The position numbers and the translations under genes are program-made. Below are positions 56,526 to 64,000 of a DNA stretch of 64,000 nucleotides, piece by piece (position 1 is the first letter of the stretch; each line of letters starts with the position of its first letter). Origin of the DNA: an uncultured Chthonomonas sp. (lineage in GTDB: Bacteria; Armatimonadota; Chthonomonadetes; Chthonomonadales; CAJBBX01); the NCBI GenBank assembly GCA_903951425.1, contig CAJBBX010000128.1, positions 16,886 through 80,885 of the forward strand. The letters are read 5' to 3'. The notes beneath the pieces were generated by a model. It worked only from the letters and a program-made list of their open reading frames with translations. It was not told the DNA's origin and searched no databases.

Positions 56526-57332
56526 CTACCGGTGGGCGATGTTGAGCGTATGCATCCGTTGGCCCACGGGGATGCGGACGCTCTCAACGCGCTCGAAACC
56601 GGCCTCGTGGCAGATGTGCTGGTAGTCCTCCCAGGTCCAGTGGACCGAGTTGCACACCTCGGCGGTCTCCAGGCGGGACTCGCCGTTCTCGCGGGTGAGG
56701 AACAGGTAGTTCTCAACCACGCCGATCTCCTGCTTGTCGCGGACGACCAGGAGCGTCGAATCGATGCCGTCCTGCTCGAACTCGCCGCGGAACTGGAAGC
56801 GGGGCGCGGAATTCCATATCTGGTCCACCATCACGTCGGGCTCCACGGGCGCCATCCACTGATCGACGCCAGTGAACATTAGCACGCCGCCGGGCTTGAG
56901 CGCCGAAGCGAAGTTGTGGGCGGCGAAGCGAAGGTCCATCCTGGAGACGGTCCAGGAGAAGGCGTCGTTGATGATGGCGTCGAACTCAGCCGTAAAACGA
57001 TCACCCAGAACCTGCCACGGGCAGTTGAAGAACTCGATGGGCAGATCGTCCGCCTGGGCCAGGTCGCGTGCGTGCTGAATGGCCTCGGGGCTCTGGTCAG
57101 TACCGACGACGCTGAAGCCGTCCTCTTGCAGCAGGATGCTGCGGAGGCCAAGTCCGCAGTTGCAGTCCAGCACGCGATGCGCGCCGAACTGCCGCAGAGC
57201 CGCCGCCCAGATGGCGTTGGCCCTGGCGGGCTTGCCTTCAGGATGGCCAGGGTCGCGGAAATGGGGCTGCCATAGGGGTCGCCGGAACCACTGCCACTTC
57301 CAGATGACGTCCCAGTCCTGACTCGTGTTCAT
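56526..57332 (-). CDS. Class I SAM-dependent methyltransferase
   Basis: The 268-residue protein has motif I VLDCNCGLGLRS at 54-65, motif II around VVGTDQSPEAIQHARDLAQ and the acidic strand DAIINDAFSW at about 117-126. The C-terminus (QHICHEAGFERVESVRIPVG) is of the Methyltransf_25 or UbiE-like fold. It has no signal peptide. The substrate is unknown; the DAFSW motif and lack of an N-terminal extension resemble small-molecule methyltransferases rather than RNA methylases. It lies 29 nt before the GH2 gene on the same strand. A GGGAG site lies 7 nt before the ATG. The 236-bp gap upstream (57333-57568) is divergent with the small membrane protein gene. Confidence 0.8.
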   Translation of the reverse strand: MNTSQDWDVIWKWQWFRRPLWQPHFRDPGHPEGKPARANAIWAAALRQFGAHRVLDCNCGLGLRSILLQEDGFSVVGTDQSPEAIQHARDLAQADDLPIEFFNCPWQVLGDRFTAEFDAIINDAFSWTVSRMDLRFAAHNFASALKPGGVLMFTGVDQWMAPVEPDVMVDQIWNSAPRFQFRGEFEQDGIDSTLLVVRDKQEIGVVENYLFLTRENGESRLETAEVCNSVHWTWEDYQHICHEAGFERVESVRIPVGQRMHTLNIAHR

Positions 57333-57378
57333 GTGTCCGCTCCCGGTCGATGCGACACAGGTTCATCGTCACCACTAC

Positions 57379-57384
57379 GATAGT
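57379..57384 (-). promoter_or_regulatory. Possible -10 element for the methyltransferase-GH2-siroheme operon
   Basis: TACTAT reads on the minus strand about 47 nt before the methyltransferase start, in the divergent gap 57333-57568. There is no convincing -35. It is the only -10-like hexamer I see in this G+C-rich gap, which otherwise shows nothing. Confidence 0.25.
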
Positions 57385-57568
57385 ACCTCCCGACGCAGGA
57401 AGGATTCCCGTTCGCCGCCGGTGAAACTGCAAATGGAGGGCATCTCAGCGCCGAGTCGCGGCGCGTGGACCGGTCGCTGTACTACGAGCCGCCGGACCGA
57501 TGCCTGACGCACCCATGGCCAACCCGGCCGGCAACGCCGGGAGCCGAACAGGAGAGGGCAAGCCCAGT

Positions 57569-57781
57569 ATGTCACAGAAGGTACCGCCGGCCGTGTTCGC
57601 GGTCATCATCGCCGTGGTTGTGATAGCCATCGCATTCTTCGGCTACAAGACGCTCGTGCCGCAGAAGGTTCTGCTCGCGCCTGGCACCAAAATCCCGCCC
57701 ATGCCGCAGGCGCCCAACCGCCCCGGCATCGGTGGCGGACCCAGCACCATGCCCGGCGGCGGCGGCATGCCCGGCCGCTGA
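57569..57781 (+). CDS. Small single-span membrane protein with Gly/Pro/Met-rich tail
   Basis: The 70-residue product has a short N-terminus (MSQKVPPAVF), one membrane helix (AVIIAVVVIAIAFFGYKTLV, residues ~10-28), and a low-complexity tail rich in Gly, Pro and Met (KIPPMPQAPNRPGIGGGPST, then MPGGGGMPGR). This layout is seen in several small proteins of Armatimonadota-like bacteria; its function is unknown. The frame could also begin at 57515 or 57500, but 57569 gives the usual short N-terminus; an AGGAGAGG site lies about 12 nt before it, at a long spacing. It converges with the 57804 gene with only 22 bp between stops. Confidence 0.6.
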   Translation: MSQKVPPAVFAVIIAVVVIAIAFFGYKTLVPQKVLLAPGTKIPPMPQAPNRPGIGGGPSTMPGGGGMPGR

Positions 57782-57803
57782 GCCGGACGCTCAGTAGAAC
57801 GGC

Positions 57804-59801
57804 TCACCGGGTGCGCGGGGCCGATACCTCGCGCACCCGGTGTAGCCGCACCACGGCAACGTCCTCGGCGGCCACCGTGGCGCGCCGCGTGGTCTCGCCT
57901 CGCACGGTCACCTCGGCCTCCACCGGCGCCTTCCCGTGGTTCACCAGCAACACCACCACGTCGGACCCCTGCCGCGCCGCCACCCATGAGACATCGACGG
58001 GCGCCGAGCCGCCGCCGGGAGCCGTGACCCGCACCTGGGCGCGTTCCACCGCCTGCGCCCGCAGCAGGTCGCCCCAGCAACCCAGCATGGCCGCCGGCGC
58101 GCCCGAGCCCTCCAGCATGAAGTCCGGCGCGGACAGCCAGACCTCACCCTTGCCGTAGCGATGGCGCAGGAGCGCGGGCTCGCCGGTCCCGGTAACGGCC
58201 ACCACCTCGGCGCCCTGCGGCTGGACGTCCTGCACCACGAACCAGGGGCCACGCCACTCCTTCCACGCCACCCCGGCGATCGGCTGCTTCAGAGCCAGGC
58301 GGTCGGCGCTGACGGTTCGGCGCATGAGCAGGTTGGACCGGCTCCACTCGGAGCGTGCGTGGCTCTGTCCGATGAGGGCGCCGAGGAAGTCGGGGCGCTG
58401 GACGAAGGCCTCGCGCAGGCGCATCTGGTTACCATTGATCCACAGGGCGCCGCCGCCGCGGACATAGGCCATGAGCGATGCGAGCAGGCGAGGCATCATC
58501 GCCACATCACCGGCCAGGGCCACCACCGGGTAACGCGCAAGCGTGGCGGCGGAGGCGTCGCTGGCTACGATGTCGAATGGTCCCGCCGGCGTGGGAGCGA
58601 AGGAGCCGGGGTACTCCGAGCCGCCCTCCTTCCACCAGCCCGTCTTCCGCTCGTAGCCCGGCAGCAACGCGTCGAGCATCCCGGCCAGCATGGCGTCGCC
58701 CCGCTCGGGCTGCAGCTTGCCCCAGACCGTCTGCCGCTCGATCCAGTCGCCGTGCAGGTGCCCCGGCGCCCATCCGCTGTCGCGGTCCACCAGAAGCGCC
58801 AGGGCGCTCAGCGGCTCCATTGGCTCCGGGTGGCGGCGCGCCACGTCCCAGAACGCCTTCAGTTCCCTGCCCCACGCGGCCGGGCGATAGGCCCCGGGGC
58901 CGCCGGAGAATAGCGGCTCGGTCTCCTGCATGGTGAGCACGCGGGCGCCGGAGACCCACGAGAGGTAGAGGCAGCGCCGGAGGCGCGTGGCGTCGTGGCC
59001 GCCGCCCACAGCCGTGTTCGGGCCGGGCCAGAGCCGCTTGTCCTCCACAGGCACGAGCCCCTTGTGCCACGGCGAGACCCAGACGCCCCAGGGCTTGCCG
59101 AACTGCGCCCAAGCGCCGCGCAAGTAGGCCAGCTGCAGCTCGGTGCTGGGCAGCGCCTCCAGCAACTCGGCCATGACCAGGTCGCCGCCCGCTCGGAAGC
59201 CGCTCTGGTGCAGGCTCACGCAGAGGTTGGGCAGGAACCGCGCCCCGGCGGCGTGGGCCAGGCCGGCGATGCGCCGGAGTTCGCCCTCGAAGGCTCGGCG
59301 CCCGCCGGCGCGATCGGTGAAGTCGTAGAGCTGGGGCGTGCGCGATCGCGATCCGGCGCGAAGTCCGTTCTGAAGGAAGTCGGCATCCAGCTCCTCGGCA
59401 TGGAGCCCCACGAAGAGCGGCCCGCCGCGCCGCGCCATCTCGCGGATGACGGAGGGCGGGTGGATCTCCGGCGTGGTGTCGCCGCCATACTCGGGCCCGC
59501 CGGGCTTGAACTCGGGGCCCAAACCTCGCCGCTGGCTCACCATAAAGCTGAAGCGCGACGCCACGCAGGCGTCCACGTCAGCCAGGATGTCGTACTCGGC
59601 GTCCCAGGGCGTGTTGCCCATGCCGTACCCGGCTTTCGGGATCCAGACGAAGTTGCCCATGCCCAGATCTGCCAGCGCTCGGATGTTGGCTGCGCCATGG
59701 GCATGGCCGCCGACCAGCAGCGGGAACGGGTGCTTGGGGGCCGCATGGGCCGCAGCCGCCACGGCGGCAAGGGCGAGGATTGGCAGGATGGCTGTGCTCA
59801 T
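57804..59801 (-). CDS. Secreted TIM-barrel protein of unknown family (glycosidase-like)
   Basis: The start is at 59801; the 665-residue product opens with a signal peptide (MSTAILPILALAAVAAAAHA). The N-terminal half looks like a TIM barrel with GGHAHGAANIRALADLGMGN, DACVASRFSFMVSQRRGLGP and GLHAEELDADFLQNGL, and a middle part WGVWVSPWHKGLVPVEDKRL. Residues ~430-520 resemble the Rossmann-like beta-galactosidase trimerisation (GATase-like) domain (YPVVALAGDVAMMPRLLASL, AYVRGGGALWINGNQMRLRE). The tail is a beta-sandwich (VVLLVNHGKAPVEAEVTVRG). Such proteins are often found in glycan-degradation loci, but I cannot name a family or assign catalysts. A weak ribosome-binding site precedes the ATG. 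Confidence 0.65.
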   Translation of the reverse strand: MSTAILPILALAAVAAAAHAAPKHPFPLLVGGHAHGAANIRALADLGMGNFVWIPKAGYGMGNTPWDAEYDILADVDACVASRFSFMVSQRRGLGPEFKPGGPEYGGDTTPEIHPPSVIREMARRGGPLFVGLHAEELDADFLQNGLRAGSRSRTPQLYDFTDRAGGRRAFEGELRRIAGLAHAAGARFLPNLCVSLHQSGFRAGGDLVMAELLEALPSTELQLAYLRGAWAQFGKPWGVWVSPWHKGLVPVEDKRLWPGPNTAVGGGHDATRLRRCLYLSWVSGARVLTMQETEPLFSGGPGAYRPAAWGRELKAFWDVARRHPEPMEPLSALALLVDRDSGWAPGHLHGDWIERQTVWGKLQPERGDAMLAGMLDALLPGYERKTGWWKEGGSEYPGSFAPTPAGPFDIVASDASAATLARYPVVALAGDVAMMPRLLASLMAYVRGGGALWINGNQMRLREAFVQRPDFLGALIGQSHARSEWSRSNLLMRRTVSADRLALKQPIAGVAWKEWRGPWFVVQDVQPQGAEVVAVTGTGEPALLRHRYGKGEVWLSAPDFMLEGSGAPAAMLGCWGDLLRAQAVERAQVRVTAPGGGSAPVDVSWVAARQGSDVVVLLVNHGKAPVEAEVTVRGETTRRATVAAEDVAVVRLHRVREVSAPRTR
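57805..57842. terminator. Strong hairpin inside the 3' end of the 57804 gene
   Basis: CACCGGGTGCGCG and CGCGCACCCGGTG pair as a perfect 13-bp stem with a 12-nt loop. It covers the last codons and stop of the minus-strand gene and follows the small membrane gene by 24 nt. Most likely a shared terminator for convergent genes. Confidence 0.65.
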
Positions 59802-59850
59802 GCAGCCGTTGTACCTGTTGCCGGGCGGCAGCGCGCAAGCGCCGCCGATC

Positions 59851-61398
59851 CTACGCCGGGACGTCCCCGCCGGCGAACTGGAAGGCGTAGAGCTTGGCGC
59901 CGCGAGCCGTGATGTGCAGCCATACCGGCTTGCCCCGCAACGCCGACGTTTCGGTCTTGCCGCGCCACCGCACAGGCGTATCGATGAAGTTCCCGCCGAT
60001 CTCCTCGCAGTCGGCCCGGGCGAAGCCGGGCAGGGCGCGCCCATCGGCGTCGTGCAGCTCGACGAATGCGGAGCCCATGGCGCCCGTATCGATGTTCAGC
60101 CGCAGGTGGGTGCCTGTGAAGAGCAACGGCGGCGTGGTCAGGCTGCCGCCGGCGCAGGCGAAATCGGCCGAGATGAAGCCGTCCAGCCGCTGGCGCACCG
60201 CCCCGATGGCGTTCCGGAGCGGGATGCTCTTGTCGTACTCCGGTCGCAGGATGCCCGAGTCGTGCGTGCGGCCCGTGGACCAGTAGTACTGGAACAGCGC
60301 GCTCCCGCGGCGCACCATGCCCGAGCCCATCATCACCAGCCACCGGTCCCACTCATCGGGCAGGCCCATGCCGACATAGGGACGCCGATCGGGCCTGCTC
60401 CAGCGGACGCCGTCGCGGCTGGCGGACAGCTGCACGTCCATGAGGCCATACTCGTTGCCCGGCTCGAAGCGGAACCAGGGCTGGCGGCGCGGGCCGAAGT
60501 GGCGGAACGTGGTGGGGAACATCAGATAGGCGTCCTGCGCGTGCGGGTAGAGGCAGGCTGCGTTCGTGTAGAGGTCGCTGAAGGGGTCGTCCTGGGCGTC
60601 GGCGGCCAGCACCGTGTCGAGGTTGTCCACCGATGGGCAGCAGGCCTCAGGGACGGCGCCGCGGTAGGGCCAGGGCTTCAGCAGGTCGTCGGTCTCGATC
60701 CGCGCCACGCGTCGCTGGCTCTCGGAGCCCAGGGCCAGCACCCGCGTGTAGACCACGTAGCGCCCGATGCGTGTGTCCCAGTCGGTGATGAGGCCCGTCT
60801 CCGGCCACATGGGGAAGACGCGGCCCGCCTCGGTGAAGTGGAGCCCGTCGGCCGAGATGGAGGCGTAGACGCCAGCGACCGCCTTGTCCCGGCTCACCCG
60901 CGACCGAAAAAGCTTGTATCGCCGCTCCGGCTGGGCGTGCGGGTCCACCATGATCGTGGCGTCAATGGCATTGTCCGCGACGATGAGGTTATTGGCCTTC
61001 GAGCCGTCGACCTCCACGATGCCCAGTGGCGGCTTGGTCCAGTGGATGCCGTCGTCGCTTTCGGCGTAGGCCAGCGACTGCCCCGCGCGCGTGAAGGCGC
61101 CGTAGTATATCTTGCATTTGCCGCCGTCTTCGATGACCCGGAAGAAGCCTCCCGGCCCCAGCTCCCAAGGCTCATTGGCCGAATCGAGGACGATGCCGAG
61201 CTTCTGGGGCGGGTTCATCGTCAGCGTCACCTGGTCGGCGGCGGCGATGAAGCGGCGGTCGATGAAGAGCTGCTTGCGGTCGGTGATCGAAATCGGCGGG
61301 CCGGCAGGCCTGCTTGCGGGCGCCTCCGCACCCCCGATGCAGGGAACGGCCAGGGCGGCCGCAAGAAGGTCGCGTCGGCTCACATCGGCAGGCGGCAT
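59851..61398 (-). CDS. Exported five-bladed beta-propeller protein (GH43/GH32-like fold)
   Basis: The 515-residue product has a Tat-like leader (VSRRDLLAAALAVPCIGGAE). GGAGAGG precedes the ATG by 7 nt. Several blade-like repeats are visible: FFRVIEDGGKCKIYYGAFTR, then LAYAESDDGIHWTKPPLG, YASISADGLHFTEAGRVF, and DVQLSASRDGVRWSRPDRRP. These SxDGxxW repeats are typical of five-bladed propellers, and the protein resembles uncharacterised GH43/32-like proteins of Planctomycetes and Armatimonadota. The C-terminus (RLNIDTGAMGSAFVELHDAD) is a small beta-sandwich. It is not clear whether it has catalytic acids. It precedes the 57804 gene by 49 bp on the same strand, so they may be an operon. Confidence 0.7.
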   Translation of the reverse strand: MPPADVSRRDLLAAALAVPCIGGAEAPASRPAGPPISITDRKQLFIDRRFIAAADQVTLTMNPPQKLGIVLDSANEPWELGPGGFFRVIEDGGKCKIYYGAFTRAGQSLAYAESDDGIHWTKPPLGIVEVDGSKANNLIVADNAIDATIMVDPHAQPERRYKLFRSRVSRDKAVAGVYASISADGLHFTEAGRVFPMWPETGLITDWDTRIGRYVVYTRVLALGSESQRRVARIETDDLLKPWPYRGAVPEACCPSVDNLDTVLAADAQDDPFSDLYTNAACLYPHAQDAYLMFPTTFRHFGPRRQPWFRFEPGNEYGLMDVQLSASRDGVRWSRPDRRPYVGMGLPDEWDRWLVMMGSGMVRRGSALFQYYWSTGRTHDSGILRPEYDKSIPLRNAIGAVRQRLDGFISADFACAGGSLTTPPLLFTGTHLRLNIDTGAMGSAFVELHDADGRALPGFARADCEEIGGNFIDTPVRWRGKTETSALRGKPVWLHITARGAKLYAFQFAGGDVPA

Positions 61399-61483
61399 GG
61401 CGGGATCCTCTCCAGCGCATCCGTGCCGGACACACAGAGAGGCAGACGCACCGGCGGACCGGCCGTTCCGGGTCGATCGCGCT

Positions 61484-63871
61484 TCAGCGGACTTCGATCT
61501 CGCTCACCATCGCCCAGCCGCGCGACCGCGATACCACCACGCGGACGAACCGGGCCCGGCGAGCCAGTACGAACCGGCAGCGGAACGGCGCGGCGCGGCA
61601 TCCCGTGCCGTCCTCCGGCGGACCCTCGGCCGGGACGGCCACCTGCTGCAGCCAGACCGCACCGTCCAGCGACGTCTCCACCAGCGTCGAAGCCGGCGCG
61701 AAGACGGCGGAACCGCCGCCGGCCAGGCACCAGAGGACCACCTCGCGTAGCGCCTTCGTCGAACCCAGGTCCAGTGTGAAGATCCGGTCGCGGCCCTCCT
61801 GCCAGCCCGCCGTGCTGCCCGGTGCGAAGCCCCCGGCGATGAGGCCGTCGGTCAGCAGCAGGCCGTCGTCGGGGTAGGCCGGGGCGGAGGAGCCATCGCC
61901 GCGGACCACGGCTTGGGCGGGCGTCGGCGCGGGCTGGAGCCGGTAGGAGGCGCCGAGGGCCACGTTGCGGCCGTGCGACATGATGCGGATCTCCGAGAGC
62001 ATGGTCCAGTACCCGCCCACCACCGAGACCGTGACATACCGGGCGCGCGGCGAGGCGGGGAACGCAGATACGGCCACACCGTCCAGGTCGTTGGCGGCTC
62101 GCCGGGCCACGGTGCGGACGGACCCTGCCGAAGCCCAGGCCAGGCCGCGGGGCATTGGGCCTACGCCGCGTGGCGTGCCGGGCGGCGGGAGCTGCTCGCC
62201 CAGCATCACGAGGGTCTCGGCGGGAAAGGCAACCGCCCCCGAACCGCCGCCGGCGCAACAGACCTCCACGCGGTCCACCGGCACGACGCGCCCAAGGTCC
62301 AGCATCGCGCTGACCCGCTGCCTATCGCCGGACCAGCCCACGGTGCGGCCTACGCCCCAGCCTGGCGGCGTGGCGCCGTCAGTGAAGAGCTTGCCCGTAT
62401 CGGGGTAGGCCTGGGGCGGCGGCGGTTGCATGGCGTAGGAGGCGCCCAGGGCCAGGTGCGGCGCGCCGAACGCCTCCACCCAGTCCAGCCGCAGGGCCGC
62501 GGGGCTGGGCAGGACCGAACCGTCGCGGCTGCGGAGGAGAACCTCGAACTGCCGGCACGAGGCGCCGATCGGCACAGTGACCACGCCGGGGCCCACCGCA
62601 CCTGCGGCGCCGGCGGGACGCAGGGCCCAGCCGCCGGGGAGCCAGGGGCCGTTAGACGTCTCGCGCCTCCGGACGATGGCCTCGCCCACCCAGCCCGAGC
62701 CGCCGGTGGGCTCGCACCAGTAAAGATCCAGCTGGGCCACGCAGCGTGCGCGTGGCAGTTCGGCGCGGATCAATCGGCCGCTGCGCGAGGCGCGCACCAC
62801 CGAGGCGCGAAGCCGGTCCGGCTCGCGAACAGCCTTGCCGGAGACGTAATCGGCCAGGGCGTCGTAGAGCGCACGCTGATCGCGGAGGCGGGAGTAGGCC
62901 GCATCCTCCACCAGGCTGTCACTCAGGTAGTAGGCAGCCGCTGAGCCCTGGTAGCCCAGCCGCCCTGCGGCGCCGTCGTGCAGGTAGTGGAGGTAGGGTT
63001 GGCGATCGACCGGCTCGGTGAGGATCGCGCCGGCCTCGATCTCCACGCCCATGCCTGCGGCCCGCGCCATGGAGGCGGCCATGTCGAGCCGGCTGCGGCG
63101 CACCCGTCCATGGTGGGTCCAGCTACTGAAGGCGTAGTTGGGCTGCATGATCGCTACGTCGAAGCCCAGCTCTCGCCAGCCACGCCAGCCTGACGCGGCA
63201 AACCAGGGGATCCAGAGGAACCGGCCGCCGGCGAAGTGGACAGCCTCGGCCGCCTGGCGGATGGCGGGCTCGTCCGCGGTGGGAGCCGCTTCGGACATCC
63301 AGTAGAAGCCCCAGAGCGCCAGGTGCCTGGGCCGCGCCTGCCCGAAGCGCCGGCGCGCCTCGGCGATGTACCAGCGGTAGGCGGCGGCGCGCCCCGAGGC
63401 GGTGGCTAAGTCCTCGCTACGGCCGTCGCCATCTACGTCGCCGAAGTCGTGCACGCCGGGGTTCGGGTACGGGATGGTAAGGATCACCTTGCGCGGAGGC
63501 GGAGCCTTGGCCCGCGCGCAGACAGCGATCGCGCGGTCCAGCGCAGCGATGTCGCGGTCGCGCCCGAACCAGCGGTCCAGTTGGGCCAGCCAGTCGGCCA
63601 TGCGGGTGGGTCCGCTGTCGGTGCGGATGCCTTCCGGCGTGCTGAACCGGCAGAAGAGGTAGGCATCGAAGAGCCACTCGGTACGCCCCGACGCCGGGGT
63701 CCGCGCCACATAGGGGAGTAGTTCGCGAACGCCGCGAACGGGCTTGTCATAGATGATGACGCAGTTGCGGAACCCCGCCTGACGGGCTGCGGGGTAGTCG
63801 GCCCGGGCGGCGCCGTCAAGGTGGAACAGCAGCGCCATGAGCAGGACGCCGACCAGTCGCGGTGGGCTCAT
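61484..63871 (-). CDS. Secreted DUF4855 protein with two C-terminal discoidin-like domains
   Basis: The 795-residue product has a signal peptide (LVGVLLMALLFHLDGAARAD). Residues ~25-360 match DUF4855: YPAARQAGFRNCVIIYDKPV, VILTIPYPNPGVHDFGDVDG, GGRFLWIPWFAASGWRGWRE, and DVAIMQPNYAFSSWTHHGRV, a domain resembling a glycosidase TIM barrel. Residues ~470-620 and ~630-795 are two similar beta-sandwiches: VALGASYxxQPxPxP then YPDxGxLxxDG and GWxxxRxxxxLDLG in both. They are galactose-binding-like (F5/8 type) repeats likely to bind glycan. I choose the 63871 start to give a proper signal peptide; a start at 63901 also fits, and neither has a good ribosome-binding site. Confidence 0.75.
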   Translation of the reverse strand: MSPPRLVGVLLMALLFHLDGAARADYPAARQAGFRNCVIIYDKPVRGVRELLPYVARTPASGRTEWLFDAYLFCRFSTPEGIRTDSGPTRMADWLAQLDRWFGRDRDIAALDRAIAVCARAKAPPPRKVILTIPYPNPGVHDFGDVDGDGRSEDLATASGRAAAYRWYIAEARRRFGQARPRHLALWGFYWMSEAAPTADEPAIRQAAEAVHFAGGRFLWIPWFAASGWRGWRELGFDVAIMQPNYAFSSWTHHGRVRRSRLDMAASMARAAGMGVEIEAGAILTEPVDRQPYLHYLHDGAAGRLGYQGSAAAYYLSDSLVEDAAYSRLRDQRALYDALADYVSGKAVREPDRLRASVVRASRSGRLIRAELPRARCVAQLDLYWCEPTGGSGWVGEAIVRRRETSNGPWLPGGWALRPAGAAGAVGPGVVTVPIGASCRQFEVLLRSRDGSVLPSPAALRLDWVEAFGAPHLALGASYAMQPPPPQAYPDTGKLFTDGATPPGWGVGRTVGWSGDRQRVSAMLDLGRVVPVDRVEVCCAGGGSGAVAFPAETLVMLGEQLPPPGTPRGVGPMPRGLAWASAGSVRTVARRAANDLDGVAVSAFPASPRARYVTVSVVGGYWTMLSEIRIMSHGRNVALGASYRLQPAPTPAQAVVRGDGSSAPAYPDDGLLLTDGLIAGGFAPGSTAGWQEGRDRIFTLDLGSTKALREVVLWCLAGGGSAVFAPASTLVETSLDGAVWLQQVAVPAEGPPEDGTGCRAAPFRCRFVLARRARFVRVVVSRSRGWAMVSEIEVR

Positions 63872-63949
63872 GCCGTGACTTCGGACGATGTGCCGAGACA
63901 TACGACCATTATGGACCAGCAGCAGGGCGATGCGAGCAGCATACGCACA

Positions 63950-63981
63950 GCGGGGCCGCGACCCGTTGGTCGCGGCCCCGC
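63950..63981. terminator. Strong hairpin at the right edge
   Basis: GCGGGGCCGCGAC and GTCGCGGCCCCGC pair as a perfect 13-bp stem with a 6-nt loop, in the region upstream of the DUF4855 gene. It probably ends a gene that lies beyond the window. The remaining bases to 64000 are G-rich with nothing else visible. Confidence 0.6.
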
Positions 63982-64000
63982 GTGGGGGGTTGGGGGTACG

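Overview
The window is a high-G+C bacterial chromosome segment (roughly two thirds G+C by eye). It carries about 40 protein-coding genes, no rRNA or tRNA that I can see, and no phage or transposase genes. Most starts have a clear Shine-Dalgarno sequence (AGGAGG or GGAGG) and several are GTG or TTG. About half of the products carry an N-terminal signal peptide, and many are large secreted carbohydrate-active or DUF proteins (GH172/DUF2961, DUF4855, DUF6785, GH106, six-hairpin glycosidases). This fits a saprophytic Armatimonadota-like bacterium, with a Planctomycete-like one second. The assignment is inferred from gene content only.

Layout. 1-2606: the start of a secreted beta-helix protein and a secreted RCC1-repeat protein. 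2785-6821: two different FMN glutamate-synthase-like enzymes, one with a four-Cys N-terminus and one fused to rubredoxin, with an unknown protein between them. 6855-11279: an unknown secreted protein, a secreted VOC protein, SRPBCC, HtpX and an esterase. 11536-31146: a polysaccharide-use region with a GH5-like enzyme, a Gfo/Idh oxidoreductase, a GH95-like enzyme, a GH106 rhamnosidase coupled to a sodium:solute symporter, a 1123-aa six-hairpin protein, an EamA exporter and GH32. An AAA/DUF4143 ATPase with tandem operators sits inside this region. 31199-46530: a frameshifted DUF5666 protein, a giant secreted protein, a GyrI-like binder, the amtB-glnB ammonium module and a CPA2 antiporter, flanked by two paralogous DUF6785 membrane proteins, then another six-hairpin protein. 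46634-49603: a GH172-GH39 pair. 49613-51838: a decayed four-helix-bundle/hsdR operon bracketed by CACGGAC palindromic repeats. 51848-57332: transglutaminase, cobA and met8 (siroheme), a GH2 mannosidase and a methyltransferase. 57569-63871: a small membrane protein and three more secreted proteins.

Functionally the glycosidases fit breakdown of plant or algal polysaccharide side chains (rhamnosides, fucosides, fructo- and arabinofuranosides, mannosides), with uptake by the symporter and possibly the DUF6785 proteins. The amtB-glnB pair and the glutamate-synthase-like flavoproteins supply nitrogen assimilation.

The intergenic DNA carries several families of short palindromic repeats (CACGGAC arrays; a 24-bp GACTCGG...CCGAGYC element; GACCGTGCTGAC; CCCATAGGTCCC). 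The most unusual signals are: the repeat-bracketed, multiply deleted restriction locus; the tandem 25-bp operators overlapping the start of the DUF4143 ATPase gene; and the rubredoxin-glutamate synthase cluster.
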